This document shows, one piece after another, positions 34,574 to 42,022 of a DNA stretch of 64,000 bases (position 1 is its first letter; each line of letters starts with the position of its first letter). This stretch comes from a virus: the IMG/VR virus record IMGVR_UViG_3300022839_000007, positions 62,001 to 126,000 of that record; one strand, given 5' to 3'. The notes beneath the pieces were generated by a model. It was not told the origin of the DNA, searched no databases, and saw only the letters and a list, made by a program, of their open reading frames with translations. The position numbers and the translations under genes were made by a program.

Positions 34574-35098
34574 TTAAGTAATAATTTCGTCTGCAGTATA
34601 CTTACTCCAGTCGGTAAATGCAGTACGCGATGTTAGCTCGTTTAGTTTATGTACCCACACTCCTGGGTTTGTAGCATCAAACCCCTTGTCGTCAATTTTG
34701 AGACATGCATTATATCCAAGTTGCGCAATGTAAGGAATCTTAGCAGAAATCATTGGAATAAATCTATTGTGTTCAGTAAATCCAGTTTCGAGTAATCCCT
34801 CAACTTGACTAATGTCCACGTCTAGTGTAACCCAGAGTTTTTTCTCTAACAGTGGAAATATCATAGCTTCCCAAGGTGCCCACTGTTCAGAACTATTTTC
34901 TGTAACATCGAAGCTCATATTAGCACCGCAATACACGTGACTGCATCCATTAAAATTTGCAATGATTGCTACCTCGGCGGCATTTTTAATACCTACTACA
35001 AATAATGTTTTTTTACCATACCCTGGAGTATGTTCTACTTCGTTACCTACAAAATATTGCACATCTTCTTTTGTGCCTTGGTCGTAAACTCTTTTCAT
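34574..35098 (-). CDS. Conserved protein between QueD-like and DpdA-like genes
   Basis: 174 residues from ATG 35098 (AAGG upstream). It contains YFVGNEVEHTPGYGKKTLFV, then IIANFNGCSHVYCGANMSFD and WVTLDVDISQVEGLLE. No known catalytic motif. It lies between two genes of the deazaguanine set and may be a partner in base exchange or an alternative pathway enzyme. Function unknown. Confidence 0.65.
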   Translation of the reverse strand: MKRVYDQGTKEDVQYFVGNEVEHTPGYGKKTLFVVGIKNAAEVAIIANFNGCSHVYCGANMSFDVTENSSEQWAPWEAMIFPLLEKKLWVTLDVDISQVEGLLETGFTEHNRFIPMISAKIPYIAQLGYNACLKIDDKGFDATNPGVWVHKLNELTSRTAFTDWSKYTADEIIT

Positions 35099-35174
35099 AT
35101 ATCTACCTTGTGCTTGTGTACTACTATAATACATGCTAGTTGTAAATATTACAACCGCTAATACCTAAAAGTTG

Positions 35175-36725
35175 TTAATCAAACAATTCGTTAAATTTAG
35201 TACTAGCATTTACAGTTTTTTTGCCAATATTAAGACGAGTACCAATTACCTGCATCCAAAATCGATCATATTTTTCAACTACTTCCAACGCGGATTCTCT
35301 TGTTGTCTTAGAAAAGATTTCGTCTATTGCGTCTCTAAATTTCAGTCCTGACATTCCCCATTTATCATCAATAAGCATATAAGGGAATTTGCCTGCATCG
35401 TATTCTCTATTAGCGCGTTGTGTACTTTCTACATGCATCCAAACATTGTGTCCCATTTGCAATGCATAGCTGAAACTATCCCAGCTGGTTGAATCCTTAG
35501 TTCGTATGATCTGGTCTCCGTACTTGTCTAGCAATGGAATTCCGGTCTTGTCTAATTCAGGATCTCCTTTGTTAACTTTGATACTACCTACTTTATTAGT
35601 GTCCCCCGGTGCATAGATACAGACGTCGTTCATTTTAAGTATATTGCTAATTGGTGAATTTTCAAAAGATTTAAGTATATTGTCTTGCACAACTGCATCG
35701 CTAAACTTTCGAATATCGGAAGAGTACTTTAATGCATCGGCGCCCGGAGCCATCATATAACTCCATTTTCCGCGATCCTCGATACGAATACTGTGATAAA
35801 TTTGTCCATTTGCAGTAGCAAGGAATGGACTTGCACAATCATATGTAATCATAAAGTTTTTATTATGATATTTACGGATAGCACGTTGAATATCAGTAAG
35901 CAGAATTGCCCACTCTAATTTACTAGTACCAAGAAAATGCATTACATCGTGCAATCCTTCTTCTAATAGCCCGTCGTATATCATATGAACTAACCTACGA
36001 AGAATCAAATGAACATCGCACATATTCTGCCCACCCATTGCCCATCCATTAAAGTAAGTGCCGGGGTATTTTGTAGGATCGCAATAGTCTTTAAATTCAT
36101 TATACCAGCCATCGGCATCGGCATGGTTACTACCTTGCAATACATTGAGTACTTTAAAATTACCACGACGATTTGCCATGTAATATCTTGCATTAATATG
36201 CGTAGCATCAACTGCATCTTGATAACTGTGAATTCCGGCAGCAGCGGCAGCCTTTGGATCCTGAAAGGTCCATGTTGGAATATCCAACATCATTCCGTAA
36301 TCCATATATTCTTCCATCCAGTCTACAACTAATTTGCGTTTTTTAGCAGCAAGCGGACAATTGGGGTCCGCCCACTTTCCTGGCCATAATCCTTTAGCTA
36401 TCTGGAATCCTCCAGAGTCACCTAACAGCCACGAACTGTCTCTATCTCGGTTACGCACCATATCTTCTTTTTCGCTAAATTTGTTAATATCAAGTTCGGC
36501 ATGACCTGCAGAATACAGTGCCCATTTATATTGAAACGCACCTTTCGAGGGATTTAAAAAATTTAATCCCTCAACTCCGCCTAGCCCTATAGGGATTCTT
36601 GCAGTATCTACATATTCTCCGTATCTCTGCTTACCTATAAAAGTTCCGTAAAATCCACTAATGCTCGGTAAGAAGTAAGCATAATCATTTTGTGTCGATG
36701 TTAAATCGGTATTAATTTTTGTCAT
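35175..36725 (-). CDS. dpdA: DpdA/TGT-like deazaguanine transglycosylase
   Basis: 516 residues. LLGDSGGFQIAKG near 101-113 carries the DSGGFQ base-binding Asp of tRNA-guanine transglycosylases. MMLDIPTW, NVLQG and FNGWAMGGQ follow in TGT order, and MITYDCASPFLAT has the nucleophile-type Asp. DpdA proteins are TGT relatives that exchange guanine in DNA for a 7-deazaguanine. With FolE, QueE and a QueD-like gene nearby, DNA modification is the best reading. The Cys zinc site of classical TGT is not apparent. AGGAAG precedes the ATG. Confidence 0.78.
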   Translation of the reverse strand: MTKINTDLTSTQNDYAYFLPSISGFYGTFIGKQRYGEYVDTARIPIGLGGVEGLNFLNPSKGAFQYKWALYSAGHAELDINKFSEKEDMVRNRDRDSSWLLGDSGGFQIAKGLWPGKWADPNCPLAAKKRKLVVDWMEEYMDYGMMLDIPTWTFQDPKAAAAAGIHSYQDAVDATHINARYYMANRRGNFKVLNVLQGSNHADADGWYNEFKDYCDPTKYPGTYFNGWAMGGQNMCDVHLILRRLVHMIYDGLLEEGLHDVMHFLGTSKLEWAILLTDIQRAIRKYHNKNFMITYDCASPFLATANGQIYHSIRIEDRGKWSYMMAPGADALKYSSDIRKFSDAVVQDNILKSFENSPISNILKMNDVCIYAPGDTNKVGSIKVNKGDPELDKTGIPLLDKYGDQIIRTKDSTSWDSFSYALQMGHNVWMHVESTQRANREYDAGKFPYMLIDDKWGMSGLKFRDAIDEIFSKTTRESALEVVEKYDRFWMQVIGTRLNIGKKTVNASTKFNELFD

Positions 36726-36757
36726 ATATCTGCGTTCTTCCTAGTGGAATCTTTAAT

Positions 36758-37156
36758 TTATACAGTTTTTATATTTTTTAGAACCGCGGTTATTTCGTTA
36801 ATTGAGTCAATCGTGGACGTAGTAGTGTACGAACTGGGAGGCGCGCCTGTAATTCCGCCGCCCAAAGTATACGTATTCGAATTGTATGCAGGATACGGGT
36901 ACGGACTAGCTGCAGGATACGTGTATACACTAGATTTAGAATTACTAGCATGTTGCAAGTCTTTTACCCTGCGTTCTAATAGATCAACTTTAATAATAAG
37001 CCCCTCTAGCGGTCCTGTAGTAGCATTATCTTTGCAAGGATGAACCATAGCTGCTATTATCATGAAATTACGTAATGCAGCTTTTACTGCAGGGTTGTCT
37101 GATGCAAGTGCTGCATCAAACATTTTAGCAAATTCTTCAAAACTAAAATCTGTCAT
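36758..37156 (-). CDS. Small hypothetical protein with Tyr/Pro/Ser-rich segment
   Basis: 132 residues. FEEFAKMFDAALASDNPAVK and FMIIAAMVHPCKD form a helical N-terminal part; residues about 75-115 are low complexity in Tyr, Pro, Ser and Thr; the end is helical. It directly follows the sliding clamp gene. No function is evident. Confidence 0.6.
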   Translation of the reverse strand: MTDFSFEEFAKMFDAALASDNPAVKAALRNFMIIAAMVHPCKDNATTGPLEGLIIKVDLLERRVKDLQHASNSKSSVYTYPAASPYPYPAYNSNTYTLGGGITGAPPSSYTTTSTIDSINEITAVLKNIKTV

Positions 37157-37158
37157 TT

Positions 37159-37887
37159 TTATTTTACCTGAGCAGGAAGAATATAATCGTATGTCGCCAT
37201 GCCTGAATTTACACTAATTTTCATAGCACCTTGACCGGTAATACTCATTACTTTGTCGCCGTTTAATTCAAGAATGGCAATTGTTTGCGCAACTGGCCAC
37301 GAATGGACATGCGATAGCTTTCCTGAAATACCACGATGAAAAGTAAACTTACCAGCATGTGTACTCGAGTCGCCAAAGTAAAAATTAAGATCTCCATTTT
37401 CTATTTTAACTCGAAATACAGATTCTTCACTGTGTGCTCCTGCCATTAATTTCATTCGAGCAATATTAGCAAGAGATGGTTCAATTTCTACTTCCCAACT
37501 TTTGCCGTTATATGTTGCACTTTTTAACTTTTCTTCAATTGTAGCAGTATTCATAAAACAATAGTCGTTTTGAAAATCACCGCTGCTATTTTTAAAATGC
37601 ATGTGAGTAGGAAGAACTACCCCATTGCGTTCGTCTTGGACTACTTCAATTGTTGCATTATCTTTGTATTCTGGATTTTTGAGATGATACGCAAGCTTTC
37701 CTAAGTCGGGCATACCAAAAGTACCAATAAACTCACCGACTGGAGTTTTTGTAACAGCCTTCATAATAACGCTGCGGTCTTCGGTCATTGCTTCGATAAC
37801 TGTAGTATCTTCAGCAGTGACTTTGAGTATAGTAATAAAGCCCAACGAATGTGTATGGCTTACAATGTCTTTTAAAATATCTTTCAT
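37159..37887 (-). CDS. 45: Sliding clamp, gp45-like
   Basis: 242 residues, similar in size to T4 gp45 (228). A beta-rich sequence with clamp-like blocks (DTTVIEAMTEDRSVIMKA, GTFGMPDLGKLAYHLKNP and a C-terminal HSWPVAQTIAILELNG, MATYDYILPAQVK). It encircles DNA and tethers the polymerase. The PolC tail here ends FSNLFSW, a likely clamp-binding peptide. It has a sigma70-like promoter upstream. Confidence 0.8.
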   Translation of the reverse strand: MKDILKDIVSHTHSLGFITILKVTAEDTTVIEAMTEDRSVIMKAVTKTPVGEFIGTFGMPDLGKLAYHLKNPEYKDNATIEVVQDERNGVVLPTHMHFKNSSGDFQNDYCFMNTATIEEKLKSATYNGKSWEVEIEPSLANIARMKLMAGAHSEESVFRVKIENGDLNFYFGDSSTHAGKFTFHRGISGKLSHVHSWPVAQTIAILELNGDKVMSITGQGAMKISVNSGMATYDYILPAQVK

Positions 37888-37906
37888 GTGTTCTCCTGTT
37901 AATTTA

Positions 37907-37935
37907 ATTTTATATTAATTATCATAGTTTGTCAA
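37907..37935 (-). promoter_or_regulatory. Sigma70-like promoter before sliding clamp gene
   Basis: Minus-strand TTGACA, 17 bases, TAAAAT. It lies just before the clamp gene and partly in the stop region of the UDP-sugar dehydrogenase gene. Confidence 0.5.
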
Positions 37936-38678
37936 GTAATTTTTTTAATTATTTTATTATAATCTACTGCTGCTTCAATCGTATTTAGGTTAATATTGTT
38001 ATCTGCTGCCATTTTTAAAAGAGCAGCAGTGTCTTTAGGAAAGCACATTCCGTTCCATCCGCGCTGTTCTACATATGTATGGCTATGCCCAATCCGTACA
38101 TCCTCGGCAATGCCAGCTCTAACTTGATCAAAATCAATACCAGTTGCTGCACACATATCGTATACGTGATTAAAGAAGCTAACTTTTGTAGCAAGAAATG
38201 CATTTCTAAAGTATTTGATCATAATTGCTTCCTCGGGCAATATAATATGCTGTTTTATATGAGGTGCCATTGTACGGTATTGGTCTGCCCAATAGTTACA
38301 ATTTCCACTAAGTATAACAGTGTCGGTATTTTTGATATCATTCAGATAATTACCGGCACGTAAAAACTCTGGACTAAAGCATAACTCTTTTTGTGGAAAT
38401 GTTTCTTTTAATATATTCCATCCGTCTAAGCTAATGGTGCTTTTGATTAATATTCTAGCGTGATCCGGTACTGCTTGTACAACCTCCATAACATCACTAA
38501 TATCGCAGGCACCGTCGATGCCTTGAGGAGTAGGAACACATACAATAAGTTGAGTAGTGTCCTGCCCAATGGTATTTTGATTATATTTTGGATCGACAAT
38601 TTTAATCTGGTCACCCCATCCTTTAAAAAATATTTCGTATGCCTTGCCTACAAATCCGTATCCTGCAATAATCATCAT
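37932..38678 (-). CDS. UDP-glucose/GDP-mannose dehydrogenase-like, truncated
   Basis: 248 residues. MMIIAGYGFVGKAYEIFF is the NAD loop, CVPTPQG the next conserved block and NGMCFPKDTAALL the catalytic Cys motif (GxCxPKD). Typical enzymes have about 390-450 residues; the C-terminal sugar-nucleotide domain is missing here, and an ordinary stop codon ends the gene. The overlap with the upstream gene (ATGA) supports this start. It may act as a reduced dehydrogenase on a phage-specific sugar nucleotide. Confidence 0.72.
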   Translation of the reverse strand: MMIIAGYGFVGKAYEIFFKGWGDQIKIVDPKYNQNTIGQDTTQLIVCVPTPQGIDGACDISDVMEVVQAVPDHARILIKSTISLDGWNILKETFPQKELCFSPEFLRAGNYLNDIKNTDTVILSGNCNYWADQYRTMAPHIKQHIILPEEAIMIKYFRNAFLATKVSFFNHVYDMCAATGIDFDQVRAGIAEDVRIGHSHTYVEQRGWNGMCFPKDTAALLKMAADNNINLNTIEAAVDYNKIIKKIT

Positions 38679-39385
38679 TGTGCTATTTTTTCCTCTTGTA
38701 AATATATAAGATGTTTGTATGTATCTCTCCAACTCTTTACTTGATAGGAGTTTTGTACTAGTATTGCCAGCGGCGCGTCGTTGCCGCCGGGCATTGTTTT
38801 GTCACCAAAGAAATAAATATTATCCACACTTGTATCAAAGTCCTTAATAATTTGACTTTTGTCATATCCAGTTGGGTATATATCTATGCCTGTGTCGCCA
38901 CCAATAACAGCAGTAAGGTCCTTATAAGCCATGTTAAATTGTAAAGCAATACTTTCTCGTTCTTGTTGCTTAATATCCCATGCTATATACTCGTTACGTT
39001 GCGCGATTGTTGCTCCTCTTCCTATAATACTAAAGTTTACAGTGCCAGGACGTTCTTCGATGTGTGTACCTGTACGTATAGGAAACTTGCTAATTTCTAA
39101 ACAATATTCTAAGGTTCTGCGACATTTATTTGGTAACGTCCAATTGTTTCTTTTTATATTTTTACCATGTTGCCACACATCATTTCCTGAGCAGTTGTAT
39201 ACTGTAGTTACATTGTTTACAATATAATCTCCAAGTTGGTCTATAGTTTTTTGATGGTCGCTTCCGGTAACAATATACACATCGTTGTCTGTGCAGAAAC
39301 TATGAAAAAAATTCTTGAATACAGGATTAATTAGTTGTCTGCTAGGAGTAAGGGTTCCGTCTACATCAAATATAAACTTATTCAT
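38675..39385 (-). CDS. Eukaryote-type (PMM2-like) phosphomannomutase / HAD phosphatase
   Basis: 236 residues from ATG 39385. FIFDVDGTLTPSR is the HAD motif I; ERPGTVNFSIIGRGA, GGDTGIDIYPTGYDKSQI and YFFGDKTMPGGNDA closely follow the human PMM2 pattern (GGxxxxD and FGDKTMPGGND). PMM2 interconverts mannose-6-P and mannose-1-P for GDP-mannose synthesis. This type is unusual in phages. The stop overlaps the next start and the start overlaps the cytidylyltransferase stop. Confidence 0.78.
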   Translation of the reverse strand: MNKFIFDVDGTLTPSRQLINPVFKNFFHSFCTDNDVYIVTGSDHQKTIDQLGDYIVNNVTTVYNCSGNDVWQHGKNIKRNNWTLPNKCRRTLEYCLEISKFPIRTGTHIEERPGTVNFSIIGRGATIAQRNEYIAWDIKQQERESIALQFNMAYKDLTAVIGGDTGIDIYPTGYDKSQIIKDFDTSVDNIYFFGDKTMPGGNDAPLAILVQNSYQVKSWRDTYKHLIYLQEEKIAQ

Positions 39386-39800
39386 TTTTTTCACATTTTG
39401 CAACTCGTCTGCGTAGGTCACTAGTACTAAATCTGTGATCACGCTTGTTAAAATGTAAGTCTATGCCTCGTTTGCGACAAATATCTTTGCCGCTAAACTC
39501 CTTCTCTCGATATTCCTCTCCAAGGAATCGAACATCAATTTGAAACAATTCTAATATGTCAACTAGATCCTGCTCTGTTTGATAAGGTACTATTTCGTCA
39601 ACAAACTTAAGAGCATTTAATTGTGCATATCTCTCTACTAATGTTTGCACAGGTTTATTTTTTTCTGTTGGGCGATCTATTGTAGGATCAGTTTGTAATC
39701 CTACAATAAGATAATCGCAATTTGATCTTGCTTCACGCAACATCCCAATGTGTCCTGCATGAAGCAAATCAAATGAACTAAACGTAATACCTACTTTCAT
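39378..39800 (-). CDS. Cytidylyltransferase-like nucleotidyltransferase
   Basis: 140 residues from ATG 39800. VGITFSSFDLLHAGHIGML has the HxGH nucleotide motif and RFSTSDLRRRV the end motif of TagD-type glycerol-3-phosphate cytidylyltransferases (RTxGxSTT-like region, here degenerate). It would activate a phosphorylated alcohol or sugar with CTP. It lies six bases after the polymerase C part, forming a metabolic group with the phosphomannomutase and dehydrogenase. Confidence 0.75.
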   Translation of the reverse strand: MKVGITFSSFDLLHAGHIGMLREARSNCDYLIVGLQTDPTIDRPTEKNKPVQTLVERYAQLNALKFVDEIVPYQTEQDLVDILELFQIDVRFLGEEYREKEFSGKDICRKRGIDLHFNKRDHRFSTSDLRRRVAKCEKNE

Positions 39801-39805
39801 ATTTA

Positions 39806-40882
39806 TTACCAACTAAACAAATTGCTAAATGTATTATGACGTTTAGTACTTTCTAAGTCGTAGTTTAGCACACCAATTAAGTTGTCTAATTTATTATCAA
39901 TAATTACTTCTTCCATTGCACTGTCGTCAAATGGCAATTCCTTAAACCATGCCGGCATACGCATTTCGTCAGTAGGATATGCAACGCTAGTAAATCCCAA
40001 CGGATTAGCTTTAACTTTACAAACGATTACTTTCATTCCGTCGACAATTTCTTGAGAATAACGATCGCCGTTCATTCTTTTAAGTGTGTTCCAGTTAATG
40101 CTTGCTCTAACATGTCCTGGCATGTTTGCCTTGCCTTGTTTTTCTTCCAGTCGCTGATAGTGCAAAATATTGTTTGCACGTTTAGGAGATCCCTTTTCGT
40201 ATCCAGGCCGATCTTTAAATTCTTTACGAAATTCAGTGATTGCATCTAGAATATCACTCTCGTTGGCTTTTTGTAAAACCATCATCAATAAAGTGCTAAG
40301 GAAAGTTTGCATAAACAAAGGAGTGTCCGATCTCTTGAGATCTAACCCCATAGCTTTAACTTTACCGGGTTTTCCGTCGACGTCTTTTCTATGTCCTTCA
40401 ACATCAATAACCAGTGCAGCATATCGTTTTTTAGTAATGAACAACCCGGTTTCTGCAACAATTTCTCGTCCAGCTGCAATAACGTCGGACCTAGACTTAG
40501 GGCAATGAAATGCTTGTGCCATAAATTTTTCAAACGTTGTATTTGCTTGATCAGCAACTTGATCATATAGTTTAATGGCGTTTTCTTTATTCCACGGAAC
40601 TTTTCCTGCTGCTACATCGTCTTTTATCATCGGCCATGCACTGAAATATACCGAGTTATGTATTAGGATGTTGTTAGCAAAGAACCAGGGCTGGTCGCTA
40701 TTTTTCATTCCTATATCATATACATATTCGTCGTTGGCTTTTCGAACTTTAGTAACTCTTTTAACTTTGCTTCGAGATAGACTTAGTTTTTTAGATCCAA
40801 CCTCATTGAGAAATTCCTTTACTGCAAAAGCAACTTCCTCTTTAGTTGTTGCTGATAATATCTTGATTAAGTTATCTTTCAT
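39806..40882 (-). CDS. 43: DNA polymerase part C: intein C-half plus thumb domain
   Basis: 358 residues. Residues 1-76 are the C-half of an intein: VYDIGMKNSDQPWFFANN fits block F and ILIHN followed by Ser fits block G and the +1 residue. Residues 77-358 continue gp43 after motif C (SVYFSAWPMIKDD, TKKRYAALVIDVEG) to a C-terminal FSNLFSW, like the clamp-binding peptide of RB69 gp43. After trans-splicing it would join PolB. The ATG has no strong ribosome site; a 3-codon mini-frame (ATG GTA GAA TGA) abuts it. Confidence 0.9.
   Translation of the reverse strand: MKDNLIKILSATTKEEVAFAVKEFLNEVGSKKLSLSRSKVKRVTKVRKANDEYVYDIGMKNSDQPWFFANNILIHNSVYFSAWPMIKDDVAAGKVPWNKENAIKLYDQVADQANTTFEKFMAQAFHCPKSRSDVIAAGREIVAETGLFITKKRYAALVIDVEGHRKDVDGKPGKVKAMGLDLKRSDTPLFMQTFLSTLLMMVLQKANESDILDAITEFRKEFKDRPGYEKGSPKRANNILHYQRLEEKQGKANMPGHVRASINWNTLKRMNGDRYSQEIVDGMKVIVCKVKANPLGFTSVAYPTDEMRMPAWFKELPFDDSAMEEVIIDNKLDNLIGVLNYDLESTKRHNTFSNLFSW
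40655..40882 (-). other. Split intein C-half (Int-C)
   Basis: 76 residues at the start of PolC. The last residues HN followed by Ser are the hallmarks of the C-terminal splice junction. The minimal Int-C core begins about residue 38; the first 37 residues are a charged extension (MKDNLIKILSATTKEEVAFA then KEFLNEVG) of unknown role, perhaps for association with Int-N. Confidence 0.85.
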
Positions 40883-40916
40883 TCATTCTACCATTTTAAT
40901 ATCTGTTGTTCTACTA

Positions 40917-40946
40917 GGTTAGTATTTGCTGTGTAGTGGACTAACC
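40917..40946 (-). other. Hairpin in the gap between intein halves
   Basis: In the 109-base gap, GGTTAGT and ACTAACC form a 7-bp stem with a 16-base loop. No ORF of the size of an endonuclease is present in the gap. It may affect translation of PolC. Confidence 0.35.
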
Positions 40947-40991
40947 CGCTTTTTTGCCGTTACGTTTGATTGTTTAATAATAAAATTTAAA

Positions 40992-41521
40992 TCATACCTG
41001 ATAAATGTTAAGTGTTATTATAATGTCGTCTTCATTAATTTCCAGAGGCTTAACTTCTATTAATTCGCCATTGCGTTCGATCATTACTGAATGATCTTCG
41101 GTTACGATAACTATATTGCCTTCTGAATCCTCGATTTCGTATAAGTCTTTGGAGACTTTGTGGCGATACACATAATTAATATGTCCCATATATGGTTCGT
41201 CTCTTTCTTTATCGTATGACATTACCATTACATCGTCGTCGTGTGCGTATTCCTTATCTCCGTTGTTGGTTTTAATTTCCAGTCTATTGAATAAGCTTTC
41301 GATAGTCATATTTCCTATTGAGGTCTCGATTAGTGAATTTGCTTCACAAGAATCTGTATCTCCGTAGATTACAGCTTTTCCTACATGATCGTATTCGCCT
41401 GTAATAATTTTATTAACTTCGGCACTCATATGCTTAACAATCTGCCTACCACTAAGAGTAGTACTCTGTCCAATTCTTTTATCAAAGAATCTGCATCCTG
41501 GGTTTAAGATAGCACCATACA
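40992..41521 (-). CDS. 43: DNA polymerase part B, exon 2: motif B to motif C plus intein N-half
   Basis: With exon 1 it makes a 239-residue protein (190 + 530 bases = 240 codons). It begins TG TAT GGT, which after splicing to the final T of exon 1 restores Leu-Tyr-Gly of motif B (KKINLNS|LYGA). KAVIYGDTDS is motif C with the catalytic Asp pair. The next 118 residues, from CEANSLIETSIG to NIYQV, are an intein N-half ended by a natural stop. The polymerase active site is thus completed only after splicing. Confidence 0.9.
40995..41348 (-). other. Split intein N-half (Int-N)
   Basis: 118 residues starting with Cys1 right after YGDTDS. CEANSLIETSIG fits block A and VIVTEDHSVMIER fits block B with the TxxH motif. 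It ends NEDDIIITLNIYQV at a stop codon. Insertion after the DTDS of motif C is the site known as pol-c in archaeal family-B polymerases. Confidence 0.87.
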
Positions 41522-41773
41522 CATTGATGTTCAGTTAGAATCGTTAATTCCAACCCGCCTTGCGGCTGCTGCATGTTACCATGCAGATCAGACTATATCA
41601 CCATCTGTGTTAACACAGATGTTCCCCGTTTCCACTCACTTGAGTGTACGTCTTTCGACTAGTCGTTGAACCTTCCTAACGCATTAGGCTTGGCTGCTGA
41701 TTGTCCTTATTGGAGTTTCCAGCAATTAGAGGAATTATTCGACCATTGTTGCCAATGGAAGTCGCAGTACTTT
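41522..41773 (-). ncRNA. Group I intron in DNA polymerase gene (subgroup IA2-like)
   Basis: 252 nt without ORF. Core elements in order on the minus strand: AATTGCTGGAAACTCC (P), AATCAGCAGCCAAGCC (Q), GTTCAACGACTAGTCG (R) and GATATAGTCTG (S); GACTA/TAGTC can form P7. P1 can form from 5'-exon UCGU with internal guide GCGA, giving the U-G pair at the splice site, and the intron ends in G. P2 (CCATTG-GCAA-CAATGG) and P9 (CTGCATG-GTAA-CATGCAG) are hairpins with GNRA loops. Removal joins exons in frame at NS|LYG. Confidence 0.92.
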
Positions 41774-41963
41774 ACGAGTTTAGGTTAATCTTCTTGACTA
41801 GTTGGCGTTTATCCCAAAACGTTATTTGATCTAGTATGTAGTCCTTGTCATTAGAAACGACCTTGTTATCCTTGATTTTTAAATTATGATTATCAAGGTA
41901 CAGCGCAATCTTTTTTGGATCAGCGTCGCTAATTAGTTGTTTAAGTTTTTTAATATCTATCAT
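41774..41963 (-). CDS. 43: DNA polymerase part B, exon 1
   Basis: 63 codons plus one base. AGGAG precedes ATG 41963. The segment runs MIDIKKLKQLISDADPKK to FWDKRQLVKKINLNS, the conserved run into motif B of gp43 (KxxxNSLYG). Unspliced, it would hit TAA directly at the intron edge. The start separates it from PolA by 59 bases, so PolB is its own polypeptide. The N-terminal 40 residues correspond to the fingers region and may serve as the interface with PolA. Confidence 0.88.
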
Positions 41964-42022
41964 TGGTATTCTCCTTTAAATATCTAAAAAGATACGGTTC
42001 ATTTTTTCTCTCCGGAGATAGT

